Part shown: positions 1 to 10,869 of the stretch, one piece after another
Numbering within the stretch: position 1 is the stretch's first letter
How the letters are laid out: each line of letters starts with the position of its first letter
Source: Entoloma clypeatum
Lineage: Eukaryota > Basidiomycota > Agaricomycetes > Agaricales > Entolomataceae
Assembly: GCA_963565915.1 (NCBI GenBank)
Contig: OY751485.1
Span: 2,294,001-2,358,000 of the forward strand
Length of the DNA stretch: 64,000 nucleotides
Direction of reading: 5' to 3'
Notes under the pieces: model-generated
Database searches by the model: none
The model's input: the letters and a program-made list of their open reading frames with translations, nothing else
What the model was told of the DNA's origin: nothing
Program-made: the position numbers and the translations under genes

Positions 1-2776
1 AAGCTGGTCGAAAAGGTTCATCGTCGCTTCTCGAACAGTCTCCTTTTGATGAAAGAGGCCAAATCCGAGGTGCATCAATCCTCCGCCATGTGGCATCAAA
101 GAGGCTAGTAACTGGAGGAGCTTAGCAGAAAGTAAAACAATTCATCGAACATATATATACCTCTACCACCTGTTCGTACATCTTGACGTTTTCTGCCAAT
201 GTTCCCATAATCATTGAGATTTCTGCGTCCGTCATATTCTTTGCAGACCGGAATCGCACCAATTGATGGATAAGATCAAAACCTTTGATCGCATTGTTGG
301 CCTGAAACTTTGCAAAATCCTAAATGAATGTTTAGGACGCATGTCGAGGCCCCACAGTATGTCGGACTTACGGCGACGCAATATTGATAACTGTTGGTTT
401 TTCTCCAAGCTTCAATGCGTTGAGCATTCGCGGTCAGCTCTTTCAAACATGTTGCCTCGTCACTGAACACAATCCCACTTCCGAGCTGTGGCGGGCGTCC
501 AGATGCTTCCGTGAAAGGAGAACTCGGAAACCCTATCTTTGTAGACCCAGTCACCTCTTCTTCATATCGTGAGGCAAGGCGTACGAAGTGCGTAACATAC
601 TCTGCAAAACGCATTCTCACAAGCGTTTCACCAAAATGATCTTCTATAGCTGACCGAATCTGTTGAAAGAAGACAAGATTCCAGGCAAAGTGCTGAAGAA
701 AGAGTGGGGGGGAATCGTACATCCTCTATGAAAATCCTGTCCGCATTGTTATCCAGCTTGTTGACATTCGCTCCTTCTCTGCTGGTAGCAGAACGCCCAG
801 TATCATCCTCACTTCCAATGGAGGACTCTGCTTTGAGAGTTCCCGTCCGAGAGAGAAGAGGTGCCCCCAATGTTGGATTTGAAGTAATAGGGTATGTTGT
901 ATGTATGTCCTTAGCGACGGTGACCGTTCCAGCACCAATTACGAGAAGAACATCCCAAGCGCGTGAAGATTCAAATATGGGATTTGTTACACCAGCGATA
1001 TATGCCGGGCTATTGAATGAGTGTGAAAACTTGGGTGGGCATCACGTCATTGGAGAACGCCTACACAGATTCCCATTCATCTCGATTGTTGAGGTTGGCA
1101 TAAGGGAATGCACGTTCGATAAATCCCCTCAAGGCAACGCCACATCCAGACCCTAGGGCACACGCTGAAAGTACAAATGTGGAGACCTCCCCTGCTGGCC
1201 GTTTATGGCCCAGAAAGATGATGCGCTTCCCGGTCACAAGGGCGTTGAACAGAATGATGATCGGGTGAGTTTGAGGCCCGTTTGTATGGAGATGAGGGTG
1301 TAAAGGCCCAGATACGAGCTGATGAGAGGAGAACTCTTTTATCAGAGTAATCAAGGAATACTGTATAGAACGACTCAGTAATTCCTAACTTAATATGGCA
1401 ATTAACGACGCACATCACCAACTTCCTCGGGGAACGTAGCCAGCGGCATTTTGATTGGGAGTTGATGATCTCTATATGCCACCGTAGTGTGATAGAAATG
1501 CGTATCTTTAACTAGGCCAGAGCGTAAGAGCGGGTCATAATGTGCCTGAATCGCAGTCGGAGGAACTCGGGGATTATGATCTCTTGAGTGGGTTTGGGAA
1601 GACGAAGATGACGCATCAGTCGAGCGTCGCTGACGGTAAGACTCCGCAACAGCACCGCCGCCAACTAGTGAGGCAACACTATTGGCGTCACTTCCATCTC
1701 TGGGTGTTAAATCAAGTCCAGACTCGTCGCCCACCCAGACTGCACTTCCACCAAGAGAAAAAGACAAATCAGGCGGCAATTCCTGATTGGTGCTGGGATT
1801 TTGTGTTTGCGGCGCTGGTGTGGAGCTGTCAATTACCGACTTTGGTTTCGCCTAAATGATATATCCCACTCACTTGCCCTGTTTTCCTCCGTCCTTCGTC
1901 GTACGAGTGTTCCCTCCTCGAAACTCGAGTACGATTCTCCTGAATTGGTAGATCGATGCTGAGACTGGATTTTATGACCAAAACTAGGGTTAGAGCTATT
2001 CCAGGATTGTTGCGGATCACGAGAGGCAGGATGAGTAAACTTCTCCGCAAAAATATCCTTGCGTTCTGAGATACGCATGACTAGTTTTTCTTGTCGGGTC
2101 AGGATAGGGGCCCCAGAAAGATCCATGGCATTGACGGCGTCAAAAAGCCGAGCGAGGCAGTCTTGGGATGGATCTGAGAAGTAATCGTCGAGTGCCATCA
2201 ATAGAAATGGCTGGAGAGATGGCATCAGAACAATGGACATGCAAGAATACTCAAGACTACTTTGAATATTTGGATATATGGATGTCTGGTACATATTGCA
2301 AGAGCAAGGACCTTGGCACCGCTATCAGGAAATGGAAGATGGTTGGCCAGCAAGGCATGCAACGGAAAACGGGGATACATACCGATCCAAAGTCTTGTCG
2401 TGTTTCGTCCGAACCAGATTTAGAACACATAATAGATCTGGTTTGTTGGGCCGTGAATGATCTTCGCCAGGAAGCGCGATAGCTTTCACCTCCGGTGTTT
2501 CCAAGGCTAACACAGGGGAGATAGTGTTAAAGGAAGTTTGGTTAAGGAAGAATACGGTCCAGTCGTCCAATTGCGTCTCTGCACCATCAGGCAGCATGGA
2601 CATGGCAAGCACCCTGAGGGGGTGAGGGTATTCAAGAGGTCAAACCACCAATGTCTGTTCCCTCACCCTTCATCGACTCCCAATGGTTGAGGAAATTGGT
2701 ATTTCAACTGAGCACCTTCGAAAATGTGGAATTCCGCAAGCAGCACGAACGAGCAGTGGTTGCCATTGCTGCTCAT
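1..2776 (-). CDS. AFI1-like DENN/SPA-domain protein (C-terminus cut by left edge)
   Basis: Likely a polarity or vesicle-traffic factor of the fungal AFI1 type: an N-terminal Arf-docking region followed by a DENN-like SPA (stabilisation of polarity axis) region. Exon 1 (2667-2776) encodes VLLAEFHIFEGAQLKYQFP. A 53-nt intron (2614-2666) joins it to an exon with LPDGAE and WTVFFLNQT, and later exons carry NLVRTKHDK, LARLFDAVNAMDLSG and ISERKDIFAEK. The SPA part shows IIFLGHKRPAGEV, a run of small residues (SACALGSG) and LRGFIERAFPYANL, then HFGETLVRMRFAEYV. Reading continues off the left edge in GGLMHLGFGLF, so the C-terminus is missing. The start was chosen because the ATG at 2776 opens the frame with the conserved VLLAEF strand. 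The family call rests on remembered motifs; binding to an Arf is inferred, not seen. Confidence 0.7.
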
Positions 2777-2889
2777 CGCAAGTCACAAGTGAAAGTGATC
2801 AAACTCATGTTATGTAAGCGACAGTGTTTTGTTGTGCAGGCGGCATATCATTTTTTTTAAGCATACGACACATGATGTGCATGACCAAT

Positions 2890-3884
2890 TCAATCCCACC
2901 CACTTGTGCCCGTGGCTTCAGCGCCCCAACCACCTGTGGCAGCGGCAGGCTCAGCTGACCAGTCCGTCCCGCCTCCAGGGGCAGGGTCTGCAGCCCAATC
3001 AAGAACACCTTTGGAAAGATCGTAAGAAAAACAGGACAAAACTTTGGAGATGAAGTCAGACCTCCGTCCTGAGCCAAGGTAGGGTTGATGCCCCCGACTT
3101 GAGGGGCGCCAGACACATCCCATTCAGATGCCCCAGCAGTCTCGACAGCACCTTGCTGAGCAGCCAGCTTGGCTGCTGCCTCCTCCTGCTGCTGCTTCTC
3201 GACTTCTTCGGGATCCCTGTAGAAGAACATATCCACCATGACGTTCCATCCGTCAGGAGTCCGGGGAATGGTTCCTCTGAGCCTCAAAACCTCGCGAGCA
3301 AGCAACCACCAGATGAGACCAATGGAATGTCTTGTTTTATTGTTCGTGGGAATGGCCACATCAACGAATTTCAGAGGGGCGTCGGTATCGCAGAGCGCGA
3401 TGACAGGAATGTTGACATACGAAGCTTCCCGAATAGCCTGGTGGTCAACGCGAGGGTCGGTTACGACGATGAGACGAGGCTCCTTGAATGAGCGCGTAAT
3501 GTAGTTGGTGAAGGAACCGGGCGTAAAACGTCCGGCAATGGCTTGTGCGCCGGTGTTAGCAGCGTATTTGAGGACGGCTCTGTGACCGTAAGGGCGTGCA
3601 GAGATGACGCAGACATCATTTGGGTTTTCGACAGCAGCGATGATTCGGGCAGCAAGAACGAGTTTCTCCCAAGTTTTGCCAATGTTGATTAGATGGATTC
3701 CTGGAAAAATAAATTCTAGGTCGATCTCAAAAAGCCAAGCAGGCATACCGTCGTTTCTCCTCTTCCAAACGTAGGGTTCCATCTGCTTATCGCAATTTTT
3801 GGTGCCAATATGGCATTGCGCGGCCAAAAGCAGTTGAATTTCCTCCTCAGACACACTTAGAACGGATGGTAATTTCGAGGCCAT
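2890..3884 (-). CDS. RPS0: 40S ribosomal protein uS2 (S0/SA)
   Basis: Small-subunit ribosomal protein of the uS2 family, needed for late 40S maturation in the cytoplasm. Exons are complement(2890-3008, 3062-3700, 3749-3884), giving 297 residues. The core is unmistakable: [88 protein letters not shown] and [19 protein letters not shown]. The C-terminal tail has the family's repeated acidic-tryptophan blocks ([28 protein letters not shown]) and ends GTSGWD. Intron 1 splits the glycine codon of RRNDG. Intron 2 has an unusual but GT-type donor (GTCTGA). Without splicing of intron 2 the frame would run on to 2805 in unrelated sequence. The start is the ATG of MASKLP. Confidence 0.96.
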
Positions 3885-4476
3885 GATTGCAGAACCTGTA
3901 GATATATGATCAACATCCAATCAGAAGGAAGAACATCCACCCCGAAACGCCTCCGATTTCACTCGATGTTTCTCGTCAAGATGGATATGTCTCTGTAGAA
4001 ACGCACCGTGAAGCTTCAGGAGCCTGGGATCGGCTTGGACGACGTTCCAGTCGGTTTTTGCGGGAGGATTGGCGATGTGCGCTGGTGGCCTCAAGTTTGC
4101 CGAGATTCACTACACAATTTCCCACGCTGAATTTATCACGTCATAGCTTCAAGGCTTTTTCTCGAAAAAGTTGCTCTAAGGAACTACCTGTCTGGCCAAT
4201 ATAGTTATAATAAATAACGTACATCATCTGGAAACCTGAATATAAAGAAGAACGCGTCATGATCATGGCATCCTATACTTAGTACGGTATCGTGAAGGAG
4301 TCGTATTTGCATTGGATGCTGCAAGATCACAAGGTGTCACAGTTTGTCCCGTGACTAGGGATCAGAGGCGCTCGACTCTCTTGAGGTTTCGCCTCTGCAT
4401 TACCAGGACACTGCGTTCGTCTGGTATATATACCCCTCGTATTCACTTGGAGTAGAAACCTAAAGCGGCCCTTGCT
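3885..4476. other. Divergent intergenic region between RPS0 and CTR9
   Basis: This 592-bp stretch has no convincing reading frame and must hold both promoters. It is the widest divergent spacer in the window; most others are under 120 bp. The RPS0 side is pyrimidine/purine-rich and may contain a 5'-UTR intron, as is common for ribosomal-protein genes, but I could not prove one. The CTR9 side has a TATA-like run, listed separately. Confidence 0.6.
4425..4432 (+). promoter_or_regulatory. TATA-like element upstream of CTR9
   Basis: The run TATATATA lies 44 bp before the CTR9 start codon at 4477 in otherwise mixed-composition sequence. Its distance suits a core promoter with a very short leader. 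It is a pattern match only. Confidence 0.35.
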
Positions 4477-7400
4477 ATGGAAGACGACCTTCCCGTATCT
4501 GGACGTTCTGTTGACATCGAACTCGGTGGTCAAGAAGTTATCACCATCGACCTCGACAATCTTGATCCTAATCCAGAGGATGTTCTTGATCTTCTCAAAG
4601 AGGGACAATGTAAAGTTTGGGTTTGGACCAAGCTTGCCGGTGAATATTGGCGGAGGGGCTACTTGGAAGCAGCAGAACGTATAGCACGAAGCGCCATTGA
4701 ATGTGCGTCATTTAGCATTATTCATGTAAAATAAATCTAAAATTCATGTCTAGCATTCCAGGTGAATGGTGCCACATCCTCTCTACCGCCAGTGTATTCC
4801 TTGCTCGCGAATATACAAATCGCTCATGCGCGGAAGGCACCCAAGGTTGTGCTCCAGGACGCTCGTGCGTATTGGTCGTTCATATGGCGTCTCTCCTCCC
4901 TCAATGACATCCAGGCCAGGACAACATGAAAGGGGCAAAGTCGAAGGAAGAATACTATCGCGAGGCAGCCCAATTATTAAACACTGGTGACAGAGCTGCT
5001 GTAGAGTCTGGTGAAGGTGTTGGAGGAACGCTGTCATTTTTAACAAGAGGTGAAGAGCAATGGCTGTTTCTCTCGTTTTCTTACTTTAATCTCTAAGGTA
5101 TTCAACAACTCGCGACGAGGTCTATGGACGATGCTTTGAGATCGTTTGAAGGGGTGTTGATAGAAAAACCGACGAATTTGGTTGCGCTCCTTGGAAAGGT
5201 GATGACGACGTCTACTGCATGTCTGTCCTTCTGATTTGCAAATAGGCAAGGATTCTGTATGCCCGGCGAAACTATCGCGAAGCTTTGAAAATCTTTCAAC
5301 AAGTCCTTGCATACAATCCGCGTTGTATTCCTGATCCCCGTATTGGCATCGGGCTGTGCTATTGGGCAATGGACCACAAAGCAAAGGCCAATACCGCATG
5401 GCAACGCAGCCTCGAAGTGGTACGTTGCCGCTCACGGGTTCGGAACAGATTGAAAACTAGTATCCTCAGAACCCATCGGAATGGCCGTCTCAGTTGCTTC
5501 TTGGACTGGAAGCTATCAATTCAAGTAAGAGTGAAAACCAAGGTGAAACTGAGCGGACGACCCTCTTTATGCAGGGTACAAGACTCTTGGAGAAAGCATT
5601 CCAATCAAATCAAAAAAGTGCTGCTGCTGCTAATGCATTATGTGAAGTGTTTCTAAAAAAGGGTCAATACCAAAGAGTACGCGGATCCTCTTACTAATGG
5701 GGTCTACCTCATAGCTCTTCAGGCTTTGAAACTGGCAGAGCGCACGATTCAGTATGCAGATACACTGACAGTTCTCACCGAAGGTTACCTCAGGGCAGGT
5801 CGCGTCTCCCATGCAGAGGGATCTTTTACGCAAGCTACAAAATATTACTCTGCTGCGATAGAAGGCCAGCCCAAACATGTGTTGGGAGCCATTGGACTTG
5901 CGCAAATGCAAATGCAAAATGGTTAGCCTCTCACTTGCCTGTGCCTCACGACGAGGTGTTTATCGACATCTAGATGAGATGGCCGCCGCAATTCACACCT
6001 TAGACACGTTTCTCCAACCACCAAACGCACAGCGGTCTACAGAGGCGACTGTAATGCTTGCTTCTCTGCGTGCACATCCACGTCCTGGGGTTTCCAGCTC
6101 TGATGTTGCTCAGGAACGAGCAAAGGCTCGTGATCTCTTCGGTCGTGTTGCCAAAGACCTTGCAGTGGATGATGTTCGTGCGAACGGTCAAATGGCCTCC
6201 AAGGCGTCCACAAGTATCGGTGATGATCAGGATATGCATCTTGAGATTGCACGCCTCTGGCAAGTTGAGAACATAGAACGAACCGGGAAGGCTCTCAAAG
6301 AGGCGCAGGTGATAAGTGAAGCAAAAGGGAAGATTGACCCCCGCCTCTTGAACAATCTTGGGGCATTGCATCATCTCGAACAGCATTTGTCCGAGGCAAG
6401 GTCACTTTATGAGAAGGCCCTCACAAGTGCATCGTCTTCGGGATCAGACCCAGGTGATACCATGTCGACAACGATTTTGTACAACCTCGCTAGGGTATAC
6501 GAAGATGGACGCGAAGAATCTTTGGCGAAGGGTGCATACGACAAACTTCTGTCACGACATCCCGAATATGTTGACGGTTCGTGTTCATTCTCGTGTTCTC
6601 TGCATCGACTGAATATGTATTTGCGCGTGACAGCTAAAATCCGCCAAGCACACATGCTCTCCAACATAAATCGACACAATGACGCCCACGAATTAATCAA
6701 GCAATGTCTAGCCTCACAACCCAACAACCTCAATCTCCGCGCTTATTATACTTATTTCCTCATCCAGACGAACCTCCCGAAGCCAGCCAAGGACTTCGTG
6801 TTCGCAACGTTGAAGGATCACGATAAACATGATGTTTATTCACTGTGTGCTGCTGGATGGCTTCAGTATCATCAAGCCCGCGAGAGTCGTGACAGCTCAC
6901 CCAAAGGGATTGAAGAGCGCAAGCGGGGGTTCCAGCGAACCGCCGAATTCTATGAGAAAGCTCTACACCTCGATCCATTATGCGCCTTTGCTGCGCAGGG
7001 ACTTGCGATCGTGACAGCCGAGGACGCACTAGGCTCCCTGGGTGGCAGTCTTCCGCAACCATCCGGAGTCGATGAGTCGCAAAAGCGTTTGAAGAATGCT
7101 CGCGAGGCTCTCGATATCTTTGCCAAAGTGCGAGAGTCTATCGACGACGGCAGTGTCTATTTTAACATGGGTCATTGCTACTACGTGCGCGATGAGTTTG
7201 ATCGGGCGATTGAAAGCGTGAGTTTCGACACAGAAAAAAATAATTCTGTTTGGTGCTCATTCTCCTCTTCTAGTATGAGACGGCCTTGAGCCGCTACAAT
7301 GATGGCCAAAATATGTCCATTCTCTTGTGTTTATGTCGCTCTTGGTATGCCAAGGCGACGAAAGACCAATCATTCACAGCCATGAACACCGCCCTTCGTT

Positions 7401-8436
7401 ATGCGCAAATGGTTGGCCTCAAAGACCGCTGTGAATCTGGAAATCCTTACTCATGTTGTCATGCAGGCCTTCCATATTCAACCAAATGACAAAGCCATAA
7501 GTTACAATATCGCCATGATTCAACAAAAATCGGCGGAGATGTTGTTTGCTATCAGTCCTGCAAAGCGTTCTCTGCGTGACCTCCAAAGAGTGATAGAGCA
7601 AGCTGCCCATGCACAAAGGTAATCCGTCGACAATAGATCGACTACTTTTGACTAACTATATCCGTCTAGGTTGTTTGCATCCTTGGCATCTGACAAGTCA
7701 CCGTTGGTTCCTTACAGCCGAGATATTGCAGACCAGCGACGGAAATATGGTGATAATATGCTGCGAAAAGGTGACGAGCACCTTTCAGCGCAAAAACAAT
7801 TTGAGGCAGAAGCACAGGCGAGACTTGACGCAGCCAGACGGAAGCGACAAGAAGAGAAGGACCGCCAGGAGGAGTTGGAGGTGGGTCTCGATTCGGTGGC
7901 CGCTTGCCATTTGCTTATCAAGATACACAGCGCGTTCGTCTGGAGGAAAAGCGCAAACAGGACGAAAAGTTGGCCGAAGAACGGAGGATAGCCAGAGAGC
8001 AAGCTATGGAATGGACAAGAGAAGTCAAGATGGAGAGCGATGAAGAACGGGAGCGGAAGTCGAGAAAGACACGTAAAGCCAAGAATGACGGCAGTGGAGA
8101 TGAGGGCGAACCAAAGAAGAAGCGACGCGGGAAGCTCAAGAAAGCTGCGTCAGAAGAGGGAGAGGATCAGGCCGCTGTATTTAGCGACGAGGACGACGCC
8201 GAGAAGCCTAGAAAGGTGATGTGTACACATGCCTTCCACCCTTTGACACGCTAAATGTCTCACAGCGTGCTCCCAAGAAACGTGTTGTCAGAGACGATGA
8301 CGACGATGAACAGGGTGGACCTCGGAGAAAACAATTGTATGTGGACACGACCTTATTGACTCGATGGTTGAATTATATCTACTTTGGCAGCAAAAGCAAG
8401 GAGATGCTCTCTGATACGGACGAGGAGATGTCATAA
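4477..8436 (+). CDS. CTR9: Paf1-complex TPR subunit Ctr9
   Basis: Scaffold subunit of the nuclear Paf1 complex, which travels with RNA polymerase II and supports histone H2B ubiquitylation and H3K4/K36 methylation. The multi-exon gene opens with VDIELGGQEVITIDLDNLD and DVLDLLKEGQCKVWVW, the typical Ctr9 N-terminus. A long series of tetratricopeptide repeats follows, for example LAGEYWRRGYLEAAERIAR, LLNNLGALHHLEQHLSEARS, ILYNLARVYEDGREESLAKG and VYFNMGHCYYVRDEFDRAIE. The C-terminal third is a charged coiled coil (RLDAARRKRQEEKDRQEE) ending in alternating basic and acidic clusters (KKKRRGKLKKA, DDDDDEQ) and SDTDEEMS. The size, about 1,100 residues, fits the family. The next gene on the same strand starts only 61 bp after the stop, so the terminator and promoter are packed together. 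Confidence 0.93.
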
Positions 8437-8497
8437 TGTATTTGCTGCAGCTGTAGTATGTATGTAGATGTGACCAACTCTCCCAGTAACATCCCAC

Positions 8498-9877
8498 ATG
8501 GATACTCCCCCGCCTTTGTCCTTCCCCGCCATCCTCCGCAATTCAGGTCTCACCGATAGATTTGCCTATCTGAACGTGGGCCACGATCAGCGACAACAAT
8601 CGCTAGCTGCCTCCATCAAGCCACTGAAGCGAGAATATAACGGAGGCAAGCGGTGGGTCAGACGCCACGATAACGGTTCGTTTCGTGTCGACTATGCAAG
8701 TACTCCTGGGTTAAACCCCAGCCTATACAGCACACTTTACGGGCAACCCATACATCGTAGCAGCAACCAAAGGCGACTATGTCGTCCAACCTACCCAGAT
8801 TAAACCCACCTTCCCAGAGCCCCTCCCTCCATACCTCCGCACCAGCAAAGTGCCTCCCGCCATGCTTCCAACGCGTGTACCCAGTTCTGCTAACGCCGGG
8901 CGCTTCTCTCTCAGCCTCAAAGGTATGCGTCGCGGACTGCGCAAGTGTGGTTTTCGAGCAGAGTCGCTGGTACAAGATGTGGAGCACAGCATCCTCCGAT
9001 GGCTGCAGGCCGGAGGTGTACTGTTAAATCCAGACGCCAGCCACAACAGCAATCTTGACCACGACATTGCTCGTGGGACACCCATCGGTAAGACAGAGAC
9101 CATATTCGAGGTTTCCCGAACGCCCCTTCAATTGGTCTGGTTTACCGACAACGATAACTTTGCTCGATATGTTGTCCACTGCTGCGCCCGTTATCATGGC
9201 ATCGTGAGCTTCAGTGTGTCAATCGTTACTGAACTTGTTTTGTCAATGTCATTCTTACAACCTCCTGACCAGGCAAGGACATGTCTGGCCGTCGTTATAC
9301 CTATTTACTCCGGCCCAACGTCACTCGCCCTGATCATCGCGCCCCGGCCACAGTTGACACACCGCCAGTGACAGACATAGATCAATCCTCTCAGCCAGAC
9401 CCCGAATCTGATCGTGGGGGCCTTGAAACCGACTCGGACGTGGAGCCAATTTCTGCTTCTGGCCCCGACCCTCTCCCTGCCATATCGGAAAATGTATCTC
9501 CGATGTCGTGTCCAACCGTCCCTGCTATCGAGCCTCACCTCGATGACGAGACCTGGTCCATCATTGGAGAATCTGATTCAGAAGCCCATGAATCTGGAAG
9601 TGATGCAGGTTTCTCCCACAACATCAGCACCCTTTCTCTTGATATGGAAGGCGATGCAATCCTGGATGCCATCGATAACGAGAAAACACCTCGAGCAGGT
9701 CGGCTTCCCAGACAACCAGCATCTTTACGGCGCCGAGTTTGGGTACAGGGTACAAGGTCACCCTCATCTCCCTCCCGATCTCCAGCTCGGCAGCCCTTGC
9801 GTCGGAATCCACTCCGTTTTGAGCCACCCCAGTCCAGTCACTGTCATAAATCATTCTATGATTATCTATTTGTCTAG
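8498..9877 (+). CDS. R3H-associated-domain protein
   Basis: Predicted nucleic-acid-binding protein of 421 residues, with exons 8498-8675, 8731-9213 and 9273-9877. The first splice rebuilds RWVRRHDNAHFTGNPY followed by IVAATKGDYV, which matches the R3H-associated N-terminal domain found in fungal proteins. A small R3H-like motif follows: R205-YVV-H209 in FARYVVHCCARYHGIVSFS, with upstream RTPLQLVWFTDNDN. The C-terminal half (residues 240-421) is acidic, rich in serine and proline, and probably disordered, ending in an Arg/Ser/Pro-rich tail. Donor 2 is GTGTGT, chosen because it restores SFSKDMSGRR in frame. The exact function is unknown. R3H proteins generally bind single-stranded nucleic acid, so a role in RNA biology is an inference. 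Confidence 0.8.
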
Positions 9878-9972
9878 AGGGTATTCGGTGTGCTGATGTA
9901 TTGCAGTGTGTACATGTATAACGAATGCACATCTATGGGATGTAAAGATACAGGTCCGTAGCGTTCATATCC
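9876..9972 (+). repeat. Copy 1 of a diverged direct repeat (3'-UTR of the R3H gene)
   Basis: Shares ordered blocks with 10742-10867: AGAGGGT(A/G)TTC at the left, then GTACATGTATAACGA, then AAAGATACAGGTC followed by a G(C/T)GTTCATA block. The spacing differs by small insertions, so the copies are old. Copy 1 starts at the stop codon of the plus-strand R3H gene. Confidence 0.55.
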
Positions 9973-10195
9973 AGGTCCTGCATTTTGGGTCTGGTTCTAC
10001 GTCGCCATCCACGAAGACGTTCCGATGAGTGTCTAGGTAGGCAGGGTATACACTACTTATCCCAAAATCCTGGGGAATTCAAAACGATCTGTCTGAACCT
10101 CCAATTTTGCAAAGCGATGGTAGATCGAAAACGGCCTGAAGCACAATGATACAACGTTGAGGAATCCTTACCTGCTTCTTTCGTGTCGTCTCTTC

Positions 10196-10221
10196 CTCAG
10201 GACACTCTGGAGTGTCCTGAG
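10196..10221. repeat. Perfect 26-bp palindrome (12-bp arms)
   Basis: Arms CTCAGGACACTC and GAGTGTCCTGAG are exact reverse complements separated by TG. It lies in non-coding DNA between two convergent genes and could fold as a hairpin or bind a dimeric protein. Confidence 0.8.
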
Positions 10222-10741
10222 AAATATGCGAACATCCAATAACCCCCCTTGATGATTAGATCTCTCTCTCACTCTTTCATCGACTTTGACTATTCTGTGA
10301 ATGGGAACTAAGTCTTGAGGGTACAGGAGGTCAAAAAGCCGTAAAAGTTAGGACGTCAGTCACTACCCGCCGCTGCGTGTGAGCACAGCAAGAGGTCCTT
10401 TGATTTTTCTTTCAAATGAGTTGGATTGTCAACCATCCACAGCGAGGACCACTCTTACAACAGAACGGATCTTGAGCCCGCCGTCCGTCTAGGCGATGAA
10501 GGAAATGTTTTCGCAGCGGACTACTCGGCAGGAAACGATGGTTCCCAGCCAGGATAAACCAGGTATGGTGTAGGGTAGTCTTAGCTCGTGTTCGCCTCGA
10601 AGAGAAGATATATTTTGGATTGTCATGATCACGATGGGCTTTGGCTTTGGCTTTTCGATGGAGATCGATTATAGGTGCACCTGGCCTCACAGCCGAACAT
10701 CTGGACAACATACATACGATGTCCTTCCTTCCACAATAATA

Positions 10742-10867
10742 CAGAGGGTGTTCAGCGTCGTGATGAGTGGATGATGCAGTACATGTATAACGAGGCCAGC
10801 GTAATGTAGCTGTGAGTTATATGGTGCACATTCATGAATATAAAGATACAGGTCGTGGTGTTCATAC
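10742..10867 (+). repeat. Copy 2 of the direct repeat (antisense to the chitin synthase 3'-UTR)
   Basis: Same block order as copy 1 (AGAGGGTGTTC, GTACATGTATAACGA, AAAGATACAGGTC, GTGTTCATA) and the same orientation, about 860 bp away. It ends a few bases before the chitin synthase stop codon at 10870, so it makes up that gene's 3'-UTR, read antisense. Confidence 0.55.
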
Positions 10868-10869
10868 TA

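Larger units (their letters stand above)
9878..10869. other. Non-coding stretch between two convergent genes
   Basis: Nearly 1 kb lies between the stop of the R3H-domain gene and the stop of the chitin synthase gene. Frames here are short and lack recognisable protein features. Two structures stand out and are listed separately: a diverged direct repeat at both ends and a perfect palindrome near 10.2 kb. Otherwise I see nothing coding. Confidence 0.6.

Noticed and set aside
10412..10711. 99-codon minus-strand frame in the spacer
   Set aside because: No homology-like motif, and no splice-consistent neighbours; likely chance.
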